This document shows, piece after piece, positions 32,733-43,314 of a stretch of 64,000 nucleotides of DNA. The DNA is taken from contig NZ_LR217725.1 in NCBI RefSeq assembly GCF_900698965.1, positions 1,000,937 to 1,064,936 on the forward strand, given 5' to 3'. Source of the DNA: Erwinia_E haradaeae_A (lineage in GTDB: Bacteria > Pseudomonadota > Gammaproteobacteria > Enterobacterales > Enterobacteriaceae). The notes beneath the pieces were generated by a model. The model saw only the letters and a program-made list of their open reading frames with translations. It was not told the DNA's origin and ran no database searches. A program made the translations under genes and the position numbers. The number at the start of each line of letters is the position of its first letter. The stretch's first letter is position 1.

Positions 32733-34457
32733 ATTTTCCTATAAATGATAGGTAATTTTTAATATTTAATAAATTCTCAATATCTCTAAGTCATTATCGT
32801 GCTTCATGTTGTACTTAATTAATATATTAAGCGAAAAAGTTACAACAATGTTTAAAAAAAACTAAGCTCTCCACCCAGCAAAGCATGAACAATAACTGCA
32901 GTTTCTCTAAACTGTGACCAGATTACACATTATCGACAACAAAATCATATCCACAAAACTGGAGGTCAATCGATCCACTCATGCTGATATGAACAATCTT
33001 TTATCATATGTAAAAGATCAACGTTCTTTATGTTGTAAATTACAGTAAAAGTTTAGCTTCAGATCAAATTACCTATGTGCTTTATAATAAAGTATTTTAT
33101 TGTAATAAAATAGACATATATATATAAAAATTTTATAGCACTTTTCATCGCTCTCTATCTGTGACAGATTATATCTTTAACATGTTAAAAGGAATTGCGA
33201 ACACGCATAAAGACGTATTTGATACCCTAAATGAATAAAAATTACTGATATTAATATTTATCTTGATTATAAGTATCATTCTGCGTCACTAATGAACAAT
33301 TATTTACAATTGTAGTACCCAATCGATTCAACATTCTAATATTAAGATAAGACCGAATAAGATATTAAATACTATTTAAATGTTATATTATTTTATTAAA
33401 ACATAATAATTATACATAATTAATAATTATACATAATAATTATTAGATTTATTTATATTTTTACTATATAATATATATAGTATTAGATATATTAGATAAG
33501 TATATATTTAGATAAGTTAGATGAGTATATACTTATAGTTATAGTATATAGATTAAGTATGTATTTATTATATCAATATATATGGTATTATTAGATGTAT
33601 GTATATTTATTCGATGTATGTATATTATGTATATCTTTGTATTGGTATTTAGATGTATTTATATACCAAGAAATTTAAATGCAACATGTAAATGTACATA
33701 CATATGACATATATTTCTTGATATTGCAATTGCATTCATACATACTCTCATATCAGAAATCTAGCATGGGGATATCACCAGTAATACCATGTATGCTTTA
33801 TTGCTTTATACGGTAAATTGATATGTCTTTTATATATTTTACATATATATACATATATATCTGTATGTCTTTTACATATATTTTATATTTTACATATAAA
33901 TATCTCAAAACTACTATACATTGAGAGAAAAAGCACAATACTCCAATGTAGAGCCTTGTTCTAGTTCTAGATTGTGCTCAGCTATTTTTATTCAGCTATT
34001 AGTATAATATTAAATATTATATTTATATTTATATATTATAAAATATTAATTTAGAGAATTTAATTTAGAAGCTCAACAAAATGTAATTTTTGTTATATTA
34101 AGATGAATACATCAAAAAATAAGATGGATGCATCAAAAAAAATCTAATCTCTAATTATTTCTATAGTTCTTTTTCTGTGTCAAGATTAAAATCTATATAA
34201 CAGCTTACACTAGGAAGATCTTAATATAAGATTTTATTATATTAACCAATTTTCAGGATATTTTTGCAAAAACTAATCTTTCTAATTGTTGTCTTATAAG
34301 ACTACATAAGTATTTTTACAGTTCAAGATAATTACCACTCCATAATTTTTTGATTACATTTTATCCACATTTAGTGTATTCTAGTCTTAGAAATAGATAA
34401 TGTATTCAACATTATATTTATAAAAGTTGCATAAGCATAAATTAGATATTTCATAAC
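32733..34457. other. Large empty AT-rich region between truA and gltA
   Basis: About 1.7 kb with no recognisable gene. 33430-33660 is made of degenerate GTATATTA-like and TAGATGTATGT-like repeats. I see no tRNA, terminator or conserved structure. Confidence 0.6.
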
Positions 34458-35741
34458 TTACTTATTAATTTTTGAAACAAATGTACGTTCATTATAGCCG
34501 GTATACAGTTGACGTGGGCGCGCGATTTTAATCCCATTATCATACATTTCTTTCCAGTGCGCAATCCAACCAACAGTACGAGCCATAGCAAAAATTACTG
34601 TAAACATAGAGGAAGGAATGCCTATTGCTTTAAGTATAATCCCCGAATAAAAATCAACGTTAGGATAGAGTTTACGCTCAATAAAATAGGAATCATTGAG
34701 AGCAATATGCTCTAGCTCCATTGCTACTTCCATTAAATCCTCTTTAAGATTTAACTCTTGTAGAATTTCATGGCACGTTTCTCGCATAACACGAGCTCTC
34801 GGGTCATAGTTTTTATATACCCTATGACCGAATCCCATTAAACGAAACACATCATTCTTATCCTTTGCTCGTCGCAAGAACTCAGGGATTTGATCAACAT
34901 TACCAATCTCCTCTAGCATAAGCAAGCAAGCTTCATTTGCTCCGCCATGAGCCGGACCCCATAGTGAGGCAATGCCTGCTGCAATACAGGCAAACGGATT
35001 AGCACCAGAGGAACCCGCGGTTCTTACAGTAGAAGTAGACGCGTTTTGCTCATGGTCGGCATGCAAAATCAAGATCCGATCCATAGCTCTTTCAATAATT
35101 GGATTGACCTCGTATTCCTCGCAGGGCGTGGAAAACATCATATGCAAGATGTTCCCTGCATATGAAAGACTGTTGCGAGGATACACGAATGGCTGACCAA
35201 TAGAATATTTATAACACATTGCAGCCATAGTTGGCATTTTTGCTAATAGTCGCATAGCCGCAACTTCACGATGCCATTTAACGTTTACATCCATAGCATC
35301 ATGATAGAATGCAGCTAGAGCTCCAGTAATACCACACATCAATGCCATTGGATGAGAATCACGACAAAAACCACGAAATAAATGATGAATCTGTTCATGT
35401 AGCATAGTATGACGATTTATAGCAACGTGAAAATCTCGGAACTGTTCTGCGTTAGGTGTTTCGCCATGCAAAAGTATATAACAAACTTCTAAATAATTTG
35501 AATGTAATGCTAACTGATCAATCGGAAAACCCCGATGCAGAAGAATGCCTTGATCACCATCAATATAAGTAATTTTAGACTGGCAGGACGCGGTAGAGGT
35601 AAACCCAGGATCAAAGGTAAAATATCCTCGAGAACCAAGACTTCGGATATCAATTTCCTCATAACCTAAAGTCCCTTTTAAAATATCCAGCTCAATAGGT
35701 GGTTTTCCATCGATGGTGATCGTTGCGGTTTTTTTAACCAT
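34458..35741 (-). CDS. gltA: Citrate synthase
   Basis: Condenses acetyl-CoA and oxaloacetate to citrate, the entry step of the TCA cycle. 427 residues, identical in length to the E. coli type II enzyme. The catalytic motifs are present: GPAHGGANEA, GFGHRVYKNYDPRA and the aspartate in NVDFYSG. An AAGGGG ribosome site precedes ATG. It is divergent from sdhC across 1.24 kb, the same arrangement as in E. coli, where ArcA and other regulators act between them. Confidence 0.98.
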   Translation of the reverse strand: MVKKTATITIDGKPPIELDILKGTLGYEEIDIRSLGSRGYFTFDPGFTSTASCQSKITYIDGDQGILLHRGFPIDQLALHSNYLEVCYILLHGETPNAEQFRDFHVAINRHTMLHEQIHHLFRGFCRDSHPMALMCGITGALAAFYHDAMDVNVKWHREVAAMRLLAKMPTMAAMCYKYSIGQPFVYPRNSLSYAGNILHMMFSTPCEEYEVNPIIERAMDRILILHADHEQNASTSTVRTAGSSGANPFACIAAGIASLWGPAHGGANEACLLMLEEIGNVDQIPEFLRRAKDKNDVFRLMGFGHRVYKNYDPRARVMRETCHEILQELNLKEDLMEVAMELEHIALNDSYFIERKLYPNVDFYSGIILKAIGIPSSMFTVIFAMARTVGWIAHWKEMYDNGIKIARPRQLYTGYNERTFVSKINK

Positions 35742-36983
35742 ATAGCATCCCCTTAGTTACCTAATCCTTATTATTAATAAACGTGCGCGTTATAACATGA
35801 CGCACCTATTTTTAGTTATCCTATCTTAGGATCAGCTAATCTTTATTATCGTTTTTATAAAATTTTGGTGTCTTTGCATAATCACGTAACTATCATCTAC
35901 ACTTGACTGTCATCTACTATGATATAGTACGATATATACATCTACCTATCTATATAATATCTATCTATAATATCTATAATATCTATTTTATCTATAATTT
36001 TATGATGATCGTCATAAAATGACAGTCATTACAATCAACATACTAAATCTATATACTTATGCAGTACCTTAATCCTATGTTAACTCACTGCCTGTTCTAA
36101 CATTTGGAGATAAGTTTATGATGCTTGATTCTATAACGCTATCAGACTCATAGACATTATCCGTGTACACAGTAAAACCGACAAAGTAATCTTGTTTCTC
36201 CTAAAATCCTAAGCGTTTTGTCTAGACAATTCTGCTCATCACTACAACATTAAATGCTGATCATATCACTTCATGTTATTTTGCATAACTAATTACAATT
36301 TTGAATCACTAATTCAAAATTACAAACACCATGCAAGCAACATAGAATTAACATATAATTAGCATATACACATATATATGCAACAAACACAGAATAGTCA
36401 TGAAAAAAAATAATAATTAAATGTTAGATGTATTGGTACTGGCAGAGATATATCTGTAATCTATATCTCTATATCATATGTCAATATTCTGTTTATCAAA
36501 GTAAGTTGCTATAACTGTTTGTAGCACAAAGCCTTATATTTTTTTAAATGCACAAATATCATTATAGATTTTACTGTGTTCTCTAAAAAAATCTAAAATC
36601 TATTTTTACAACATGTTCACAATAATAGTGACACATATATTTTTTATATGTACTAATGAGGAATATACAAAAGTTATCAAAGTTAATAATTAATTAAGCA
36701 TCTTGGTATTAATTATAATTGTATTCATATTATGTTGGATTTATACTATTTTACCAATTTGTCTTCTTACTATATTTAAGACAAGACATGAAGAAATTTA
36801 AGGATGACGAAGCAACCTGTTCAGATTAAGCGAAATATGCAACATACACGTGCATTGGGCTAACTCTACGAGCAAAATTGTAAGCTTAATTCCCTGAGTG
36901 AGTGTCATATCATTACGTATTAATGTTATGTGATCCTTCATTTAGGTCCGGAAAAATAAATACGACAGAGCTGATGGGATACC
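35742..36983. promoter_or_regulatory. Divergent gltA-sdhC control region
   Basis: 1.24 kb without a gene. It must carry promoters for both gltA and sdhCDAB-sucAB, but I cannot place -35/-10 pairs with confidence. A 24-bp quasi-palindrome at 35997-36020 (11 of 12 positions pair, centre GATC) is the most operator-like element. ATAATATCT-type repeats lie just before it. Confidence 0.4.
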
Positions 36984-37361
36984 GTGAAAAAAACAAGACC
37001 GGTTAATTTAGATCTTTCTACAATGCATTTTCCTTTAACTGCGATCGCTTCTGTCCTGCATCGCATATCCGGGGTTATCATATTTTTATCGACCGGAGTT
37101 CTTCTTTGGTTACTTGGTTTATCCCTAACGTCTCCTGAAGGTTTTTTACGGGCATCCGCAGTGGTGGATCATTTTATTTTTAAATTTATTATTTGGGGTA
37201 TGCTAAGCACACTAGCATATCATATTTTCAGCGGAATTCGTCATATCATGATGGATTGTGACTTTCTTGATGCTACTTTAAAAACAGGAAAATTCTCTGC
37301 GCAAATCTTATTTTTGGTTACCACACTGTTTTCTATTTTATCCGGAGTTTTAGTATGGTAA
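36984..37361 (+). CDS. sdhC: Succinate dehydrogenase cytochrome b556 subunit
   Basis: Membrane anchor of complex II; with SdhD it binds haem b and ubiquinone. Three membrane segments are evident, with the haem-ligand histidine in LAYHIFSGIRH. The ORF opens with GTG at 36984: no in-frame ATG exists before the upstream TGA at 36972, and this codon matches the conserved VKKxRPVNLDL start. The product of 125 residues compares with 129 in E. coli. It overlaps sdhD by 7 bp. Confidence 0.95.
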   Translation: MKKTRPVNLDLSTMHFPLTAIASVLHRISGVIIFLSTGVLLWLLGLSLTSPEGFLRASAVVDHFIFKFIIWGMLSTLAYHIFSGIRHIMMDCDFLDATLKTGKFSAQILFLVTTLFSILSGVLVW

Positions 37362-37702
37362 GTAATGCTACCGCATTAGGACGTCATGGTTTGCATGATT
37401 GGTTACTTCTGCGCGCTACCGCTATCATTATAACATTCTACGTATTCTACATCTTAGCTATGCTGGCAATGATAGAACACATAACTTATAACACTTGGAA
37501 AGCTTTCTTTCAATTACCGTTTACTAAGGTCTTTACTTGTCTAACTCTGATATCCATATTAGTACATGGTTGGATTGGGCTGTGGCAAGTCTTGACGGAC
37601 TATATAAAAACATTAGCTATACGTATGCTGTTACAGCTAGCAGTAGTTGTCATATTGTTCGTATATGCTATTTATGGCACTATTATTGTCTGGAGTGCAT
37701 AA
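37355..37702 (+). CDS. sdhD: Succinate dehydrogenase membrane anchor SdhD
   Basis: Second membrane subunit of complex II. 115 residues, as in E. coli. It has the MVSNATALGRHG start, three membrane helices, and the quinone-site region HGWIGLWQVLTDY. The start overlaps the sdhC end by 7 bp, and its stop overlaps the sdhA start by one base (TAATG), so the operon is translationally coupled. Confidence 0.96.
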   Translation: MVSNATALGRHGLHDWLLLRATAIIITFYVFYILAMLAMIEHITYNTWKAFFQLPFTKVFTCLTLISILVHGWIGLWQVLTDYIKTLAIRMLLQLAVVVILFVYAIYGTIIVWSA

Positions 37703-39468
37703 TGAAATTACCAGTAATAGAATTTGATGCCATGGTTATCGGTGCAGGTGGCGCAGGTATGCGCGCAGCACTACAAATCACACAAGAAGGAATGTCTTGC
37801 GCCTTACTATCAAAAGTATTTCCAACGCGCTCTCATACAGTGTCTGCTCAGGGAGGAATCACAGTAGCATTAGGTAACGTGCATGAAGATAGTTGGGAAT
37901 GGCATATGTATGATACTGTTAAAGGATCTGATTATATTGGTGACCAGAATGCAATTGAATATATGTGCGAAAGCGGCCCCAAAACTGTTTTAGAATTAGA
38001 GAATATGGGGTTGCCATTTTCTCGATTAGATGACGGTCGCATTTATCAGCGCCCCTTTGGTGGGCAGTCAGTAAACTTTGGTGATAAGCAGGCTGCGCGT
38101 ACTGCTGCCGCAGCAGATCGTACTGGACACGCGCTGCTTCATACTCTATACCAACAAAATTTAAAAAACAAAACTACTATTTTTTCAGAATGGTATGCAA
38201 TCGATTTAGTAAAAAACACCCATGGCGATATAGTAGGATGCACTGCACTAAACATCGAAAATAGTGAGGTAGTATATTTTAAAACACGTGCAACAGTGTT
38301 AGCTACTGGTGGGGCAGGGCGTATTTATCAATCAACAACTAATGCATATATTAATACTGGTGATGGTATTGGCATGGCGCTACGTGCAGGTATCCCGGTA
38401 CAAGATATGGAAATGTGGCAGTTTCATCCTACAGGCATTGCTGGCGTTGGCGTGCTAATCACAGAAGGATGCAGAGGTGAAGGAGGTTATTTAATCAACA
38501 AACATGGCGAACGTTTTATGGAGCGTCATGCGCCTCATGCAAAAGACTTAGCTAGTCGTGACGTGGTAGCACGTTCAATTATGATCGAAATTCGTGAAAA
38601 TCGTGGTTTTGATGGACCCTTAGGTCCATATGTTCAGCTCAAGCTAGATCATCTTGGAAAAAAAGTACTGGAGTCGCGTCTTCCTGGTATTATGGAAATA
38701 TCACGAACTTTTGCTCACATTGATCCGGGTCTCGATCCTATCCCAGTCATTCCAACCTGTCATTACATGATGGGCGGGATCCCAACTAAAATTACAGGTC
38801 AGGCATTAACCGTGAATGAAACAGGAGAAGATATTATCATTCCTGGCTTATTTGCCGTAGGAGAGGTGGCTTGCGTATCGGTACACGGAGCTAATCGACT
38901 AGGAGGAAACTCTTTGCTTGATCTCGTAGTCTTTGGTCGAGCGGTTGGGCTGCATATGAAGAATGCGATAAAGGAACAGGGTATACTATTAGCAGCTACG
39001 AACGAGGAAGTTAAGAATGCTTTGGTGCGCCTAGATCGCTGGCGTCATAACGTAACTGGAGAAGATCCAGTAGGAATACGCAAATCTCTACAGCTCTGTA
39101 TGCAGAAAAATTTCTCTGTTTTCCGAGAAGGCATAGAAATGGAACGAGGTATTTCTGAATTACAGGTCCTCCGAAATCGCCTAAAAAATGCTCGCTTAGA
39201 TGATAGATCAAGTAATTTTAATACTCAGCTTATAGAATGCCTAGAGTTAGATAACTTAATAGAAACAGCTTATGTTACTGCTTTGTCAGCTAACTATAGA
39301 ACTGAAAGCCGAGGGGCGCATAGCCGATTTGATTACCCTAAGCGCGATGATATAAACTGGCTTTGCCATACTCTGTATCAACCGAAATATCAGCGTATGA
39401 TGCGTCGTAGTGTGAACATGAAGCCAAAATTACGCCTAGCTTTTTCACCTCAAGATCGAACCTACTAA
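37702..39468 (+). CDS. sdhA: Succinate dehydrogenase flavoprotein subunit
   Basis: Oxidises succinate to fumarate with covalently bound FAD. The start at 37702 gives 588 residues, the E. coli length; the longer open frame running back to 37537 lies inside sdhD and is not used. H45 in RSHTVSAQGG is the FAD attachment residue. Substrate-site segments QFHPTG, TEGCRGEGG and CHYMMGGIPT are intact. The C-terminal RGAHSRFDYPKRDD and KLRLAFSPQDRTY also match. Confidence 0.98.
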   Translation: MKLPVIEFDAMVIGAGGAGMRAALQITQEGMSCALLSKVFPTRSHTVSAQGGITVALGNVHEDSWEWHMYDTVKGSDYIGDQNAIEYMCESGPKTVLELENMGLPFSRLDDGRIYQRPFGGQSVNFGDKQAARTAAAADRTGHALLHTLYQQNLKNKTTIFSEWYAIDLVKNTHGDIVGCTALNIENSEVVYFKTRATVLATGGAGRIYQSTTNAYINTGDGIGMALRAGIPVQDMEMWQFHPTGIAGVGVLITEGCRGEGGYLINKHGERFMERHAPHAKDLASRDVVARSIMIEIRENRGFDGPLGPYVQLKLDHLGKKVLESRLPGIMEISRTFAHIDPGLDPIPVIPTCHYMMGGIPTKITGQALTVNETGEDIIIPGLFAVGEVACVSVHGANRLGGNSLLDLVVFGRAVGLHMKNAIKEQGILLAATNEEVKNALVRLDRWRHNVTGEDPVGIRKSLQLCMQKNFSVFREGIEMERGISELQVLRNRLKNARLDDRSSNFNTQLIECLELDNLIETAYVTALSANYRTESRGAHSRFDYPKRDDINWLCHTLYQPKYQRMMRRSVNMKPKLRLAFSPQDRTY

Positions 39469-39503
39469 TCTACTTAAGAGCAACATTAGGAATTGACCGA
39501 AAC

Positions 39504-40220
39504 ATGAAACTTGAATTTTCTATTTATCGTTACAACCCGGATGTAGATCATCATCCATATATGCGGGATTACGCTCTAGAACTAGAAGATGGTCGAGACC
39601 TAATGTTGTTAGACGCACTTATTCTTATAAAAGAACTCGACCCAACGTTAGCATTTCGACGTTCCTGTCGTGAAGGAGTATGTGGCTCTGATGGTTTAAA
39701 CGTAAATGGTAAAAATAGCCTGGCATGCATTACTCCAATTTCTTTATTAGTTCATAAAAAAAAGAAAATTACTCTTCGACCGTTACCATTATTACCAGTG
39801 ATACGTGATTTAGTAGTAGACATGAGTCAATTCTATCAACAGTATGAGAAAATTAAACCATATTTATTAAATCATGATACACATATACCAATAAGAGAGC
39901 ACCTTCAAACACCAGAAGACCGTAAAAAATTAGACAGTCTCTATGAATGTGTTCTCTGTGCATGCTGTTCTACCGCCTGTCCGTCCTTTTGGTGGAATCC
40001 AGATAAATTTATCGGCCCTGCAGGTTTACTTGCTGCATACCGCTTTCTCATTGATAGTCGTGATACTGACACAGACCAACGACTTGACCATCTGAATGAT
40101 GCTTTTAGCGTGTTTCGGTGTCATAGTATTATGAATTGCGTCAGTGTATGCCCAAAAGGACTTAATCCAACCAGCGCTATTGCATCTATTAAGACTATGT
40201 TACTGCATAGAGGGGCATAG
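39504..40220 (+). CDS. sdhB: Succinate dehydrogenase iron-sulfur subunit
   Basis: Carries electrons from FAD to ubiquinone through three iron-sulfur clusters. 238 residues, as in E. coli. [2Fe-2S] ligands are C55, C60, D63 and C75. The second set is in CVLCACCSTACP and the third in CHSIMNCVSVCPKG. It is 35 bp after sdhA. All cluster ligands are intact, so complex II is likely active. Confidence 0.98.
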   Translation: MKLEFSIYRYNPDVDHHPYMRDYALELEDGRDLMLLDALILIKELDPTLAFRRSCREGVCGSDGLNVNGKNSLACITPISLLVHKKKKITLRPLPLLPVIRDLVVDMSQFYQQYEKIKPYLLNHDTHIPIREHLQTPEDRKKLDSLYECVLCACCSTACPSFWWNPDKFIGPAGLLAAYRFLIDSRDTDTDQRLDHLNDAFSVFRCHSIMNCVSVCPKGLNPTSAIASIKTMLLHRGA

Positions 40221-40484
40221 CATGCATCTATGTAAAATCTTATTTATATTTAAATTTTTAAAGACTATGTAAATTGTGCTTATAAGTTAACTCTCTTACC
40301 TTGATATTATTTAAAGAAAGCCTTTAATGAAAAGGTGCATTATTAGACATACTTATTATCAAGAATTTATGCATCTAAAAACTAAAAGGTAAATCACAAG
40401 CTAGATAAGGTGATATGTAATAGCCTAAGTAGCGTTAACCAACACGATGTACATTAATAAAATTATTCTGAAGGAATAATAAAG

Positions 40485-43292
40485 ATGCAGAATATCGGCA
40501 TGAAACTCTGGCTGGAATCCTCTTGGCTGAGCGGAAACAATCAATCTTATATAGATTCTCTCTATAAAGATTTTTTAAATAATTCAAATTCTGTCGAGGT
40601 GGACTGGAGGGGTCTTTTTGATAATATTTCTGATTGCAAAGAGCAGCTTGAATCATGCACTAAAACTAATAAAAACAATCTTCACTTTTTAGAAAGACGT
40701 GCGAAATCTTCTTCTTCTGATAGCATACAAGCTGAAAAAAATATTGAACCAATTAATCTTCTGAATCTCATTAATGCCTTTCGCTGTTTTGGTCATCAAC
40801 AGGCAAGTCTCGATCCTCTACAATTACAGAAACATAAAAAAATTGAAGCATTAGATATCGTCTATCACGGCTTCAAGAATACTGATTTACACAATAGTTT
40901 TTATATTAGTTCATTTAGCCTTCATGCAAAACAAATGACGCTCATCGATATATACTCCCTGCTCAAAAAAATATACTGTGGTTCTATTGGAGCAGAGTTT
41001 ATGCATATCACCGATAATCATGAAAAGAAATGGATACAGAAAAAACTAGAATTAATAGATAGAAATTCTCTTTTTTCTGTAACAGAAAAAAGAGAATTTC
41101 TAAAAACACTCACTGCTGCAGAAGGCCTAGAGCGTTATCTTGGTTCTAGATTTCCAGGTGCTAAACGTTTTTCACTAGAAGGTGGAGATGCACTACTAAT
41201 AGTGATTAATGAAATTATACATTATTCTCGTAAAAAGGATACACATCAAGTACTTTTAGGTATGGCTCATCGCGGTCGGCTAAATGTTCTTGTGAATGTA
41301 TTTGGTAAAAAACTGCAAGACCTATTGAACGAATTTTCTGGCCAAACTTCAGTAAATCTAGGAAGCGGTGATGTAAAATACCATATGGGTTTATCCTCTA
41401 ATATCCAAACTGCAGACGGAGTCATTAATATATCACTAGGATGCAACCCTTCGCATTTAGAAATCATCAATCCAGTAGTAATGGGCTCTGCACGAGCTCA
41501 TATAGATTCCTTTTATCAAAAAGATAGTAATCAAGTATTACCAATTACTATTCACGGTGATGCTGCCATTATTGGACAAGGGGTAGTTCAGGAAACTTTA
41601 AATATGTCTCAAGTGCGCGGTTATCAAGTAGGAGGAACAGTACGAATAGTTATTAATAATCAAGTTGGTTTTACAACATCAAACCTACAGGATGCCCGTT
41701 CAAGTCAGTATTGTACTGATATTGGAAAAATGATTATGGCGCCTATCTTTCATGTTATGGCAGATGATCCAGAGGCAGTGGCCTTTGTGACTCGCTTATC
41801 ATTAGACTTTCGTTATACTTTTAAACGTGATGTGTTTATCGATCTTGTCTGTTATCGCCGTCACGGACATAATGAAGCCGATGAACCTAGTGTTACACAG
41901 CCCTTAATGTATCAGAAAATTAAAACACACCCGACAGTACGAGAAATTTACGCCCATCACCTAGAGTCTACGCAGGTTATTAACCAGAATGATGCCATGG
42001 AAATGGTAAAGACATACCGCAGTAAATTAGATACCGGCGGATGTGTAAACCCTATGTGTCGTCCTAAAAACACTGATCTCTTTGATATGTCATTATTGAC
42101 AAACTCCAATGTAAATCGTCAATCTCAAAAACATCTGTCCTTCAGCTATTTACAAAAATTAGCCAAAAAAATTAGCATAATACCAACTACGGTGGTCATG
42201 CAATCACGTGTTAAGAAAATCTATACAGATCGCTCTTGCATGGCAACTGGCAACAAACCATTTGACTGGGGAGCAGCGGAAAACCTTGCATATGCCACAA
42301 TTTTAGAGCAAGGTATCTCATGCCGCCTTTCTGGTGAAGATGTAGGACGTGGCACTTTTTTTCACCGCCACGCTGTTATCCATGATCAATCTAATGGGAC
42401 ATTATATATTCCATTACAACATATAAAGCAAGGTCAGGGATCTTTTAGTGTATGGGATTCTGTGCTTTCAGAAGAGGCAGTACTAGCATTTGAATATGGT
42501 TATGCAATGGCATCACCTCACACTTTAACTATATGGGAGGCACAGTTCGGGGATTTTGCTAATGCTGCGCAAGTAGTAATTGACCAATTTATCAGTAGCG
42601 GTGAGCAAAAATGGGGGTATCAGTGTGGGTTAGTGTTATTTCTGCCTCATGGCTATGAGGGGCAGGGTCCAGAGCACTCATCTGCTAGACTAGAGCGCTA
42701 TCTACAACTGTGTGCTGAAAACAACATACAGGTGTGTGTTCTTTCTACACCAGCGCAATTATACCACATCCTTCGACTACAAGCGCAAAATGAAGTTAGA
42801 CGCCCCTTAATCATCATGTCACCTAAATCATTGTTACGTCACCCACAAGCAATATCATCCTTAGATGATTTGGCTACTGGCGCCTTTCACTCAGTCATTG
42901 ATGAAGTTGATCCAATTGCGTATCAATCAGTACGACGTGTGATATTTTGCACAGGTAAAGTGTACTACGACTTGCTAAATAAGCGTCGACAGAATAATCA
43001 AAATGATATTTCTATTATCCGCATCGAAAAATTATATCCATTTCCTTATCAAGAAATAGAAAACATCTTGCGGCGATATAATGATGTCCATGATTTTATC
43101 TGGTGCCAAGAAGAACCACATAACCAAGGTGCTTGGCATGTTATCCAACATCCACTTCGGGAGGTGTTAACATCAGGATCGTTATTACGCTATTCTGGTC
43201 GTCCACCGTCAGCCTCACCGGCGGTTGGTCATGCGTCGATGCACCACCAGCAACAGAAAGATCTAGTAAGTGATGCCCTAACTATTAAGTGA
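40485..43292 (+). CDS. sucA: 2-oxoglutarate dehydrogenase E1 component
   Basis: Thiamine-diphosphate enzyme that decarboxylates 2-oxoglutarate and transfers the succinyl group to SucB. 935 residues (E. coli 933). The N-terminal helix WLSGNNQSYIDSLYKDFL, the core LGMAHRGRLNVLVNV, the ThDP motif beginning GDAAIIGQG and ending NNQVGFTT, and HGHNEADEP are conserved. AAGGA lies about 10 bp before the ATG. The coding region 41060-41102, encoding about residues 192-206, is a perfect 21-bp inverted repeat in a variable linker before the conserved TAAEGLERYLG. Confidence 0.97.
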   Translation: MQNIGMKLWLESSWLSGNNQSYIDSLYKDFLNNSNSVEVDWRGLFDNISDCKEQLESCTKTNKNNLHFLERRAKSSSSDSIQAEKNIEPINLLNLINAFRCFGHQQASLDPLQLQKHKKIEALDIVYHGFKNTDLHNSFYISSFSLHAKQMTLIDIYSLLKKIYCGSIGAEFMHITDNHEKKWIQKKLELIDRNSLFSVTEKREFLKTLTAAEGLERYLGSRFPGAKRFSLEGGDALLIVINEIIHYSRKKDTHQVLLGMAHRGRLNVLVNVFGKKLQDLLNEFSGQTSVNLGSGDVKYHMGLSSNIQTADGVINISLGCNPSHLEIINPVVMGSARAHIDSFYQKDSNQVLPITIHGDAAIIGQGVVQETLNMSQVRGYQVGGTVRIVINNQVGFTTSNLQDARSSQYCTDIGKMIMAPIFHVMADDPEAVAFVTRLSLDFRYTFKRDVFIDLVCYRRHGHNEADEPSVTQPLMYQKIKTHPTVREIYAHHLESTQVINQNDAMEMVKTYRSKLDTGGCVNPMCRPKNTDLFDMSLLTNSNVNRQSQKHLSFSYLQKLAKKISIIPTTVVMQSRVKKIYTDRSCMATGNKPFDWGAAENLAYATILEQGISCRLSGEDVGRGTFFHRHAVIHDQSNGTLYIPLQHIKQGQGSFSVWDSVLSEEAVLAFEYGYAMASPHTLTIWEAQFGDFANAAQVVIDQFISSGEQKWGYQCGLVLFLPHGYEGQGPEHSSARLERYLQLCAENNIQVCVLSTPAQLYHILRLQAQNEVRRPLIIMSPKSLLRHPQAISSLDDLATGAFHSVIDEVDPIAYQSVRRVIFCTGKVYYDLLNKRRQNNQNDISIIRIEKLYPFPYQEIENILRRYNDVHDFIWCQEEPHNQGAWHVIQHPLREVLTSGSLLRYSGRPPSASPAVGHASMHHQQQKDLVSDALTIK
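41060..41102. repeat. 21-bp perfect inverted repeat inside sucA
   Basis: Arms 41060-41080 and 41082-41102 are exact reverse complements separated by a single base. The repeat is read through in frame and lies in a poorly conserved linker. Confidence 0.9.
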
Positions 43293-43314
43293 TGCACTTA
43301 GAAAAGGATAAAAA

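Noticed and set aside
36936..36960. 4.5S RNA-like GGTCCGGAA sequence before sdhC
   Set aside because: Only a short match; the rest of the 4.5S hairpin is absent.
37537..37701. N-terminal extension of sdhA
   Set aside because: It overlaps sdhD in another frame; ATG 37702 gives exactly the family length and start.
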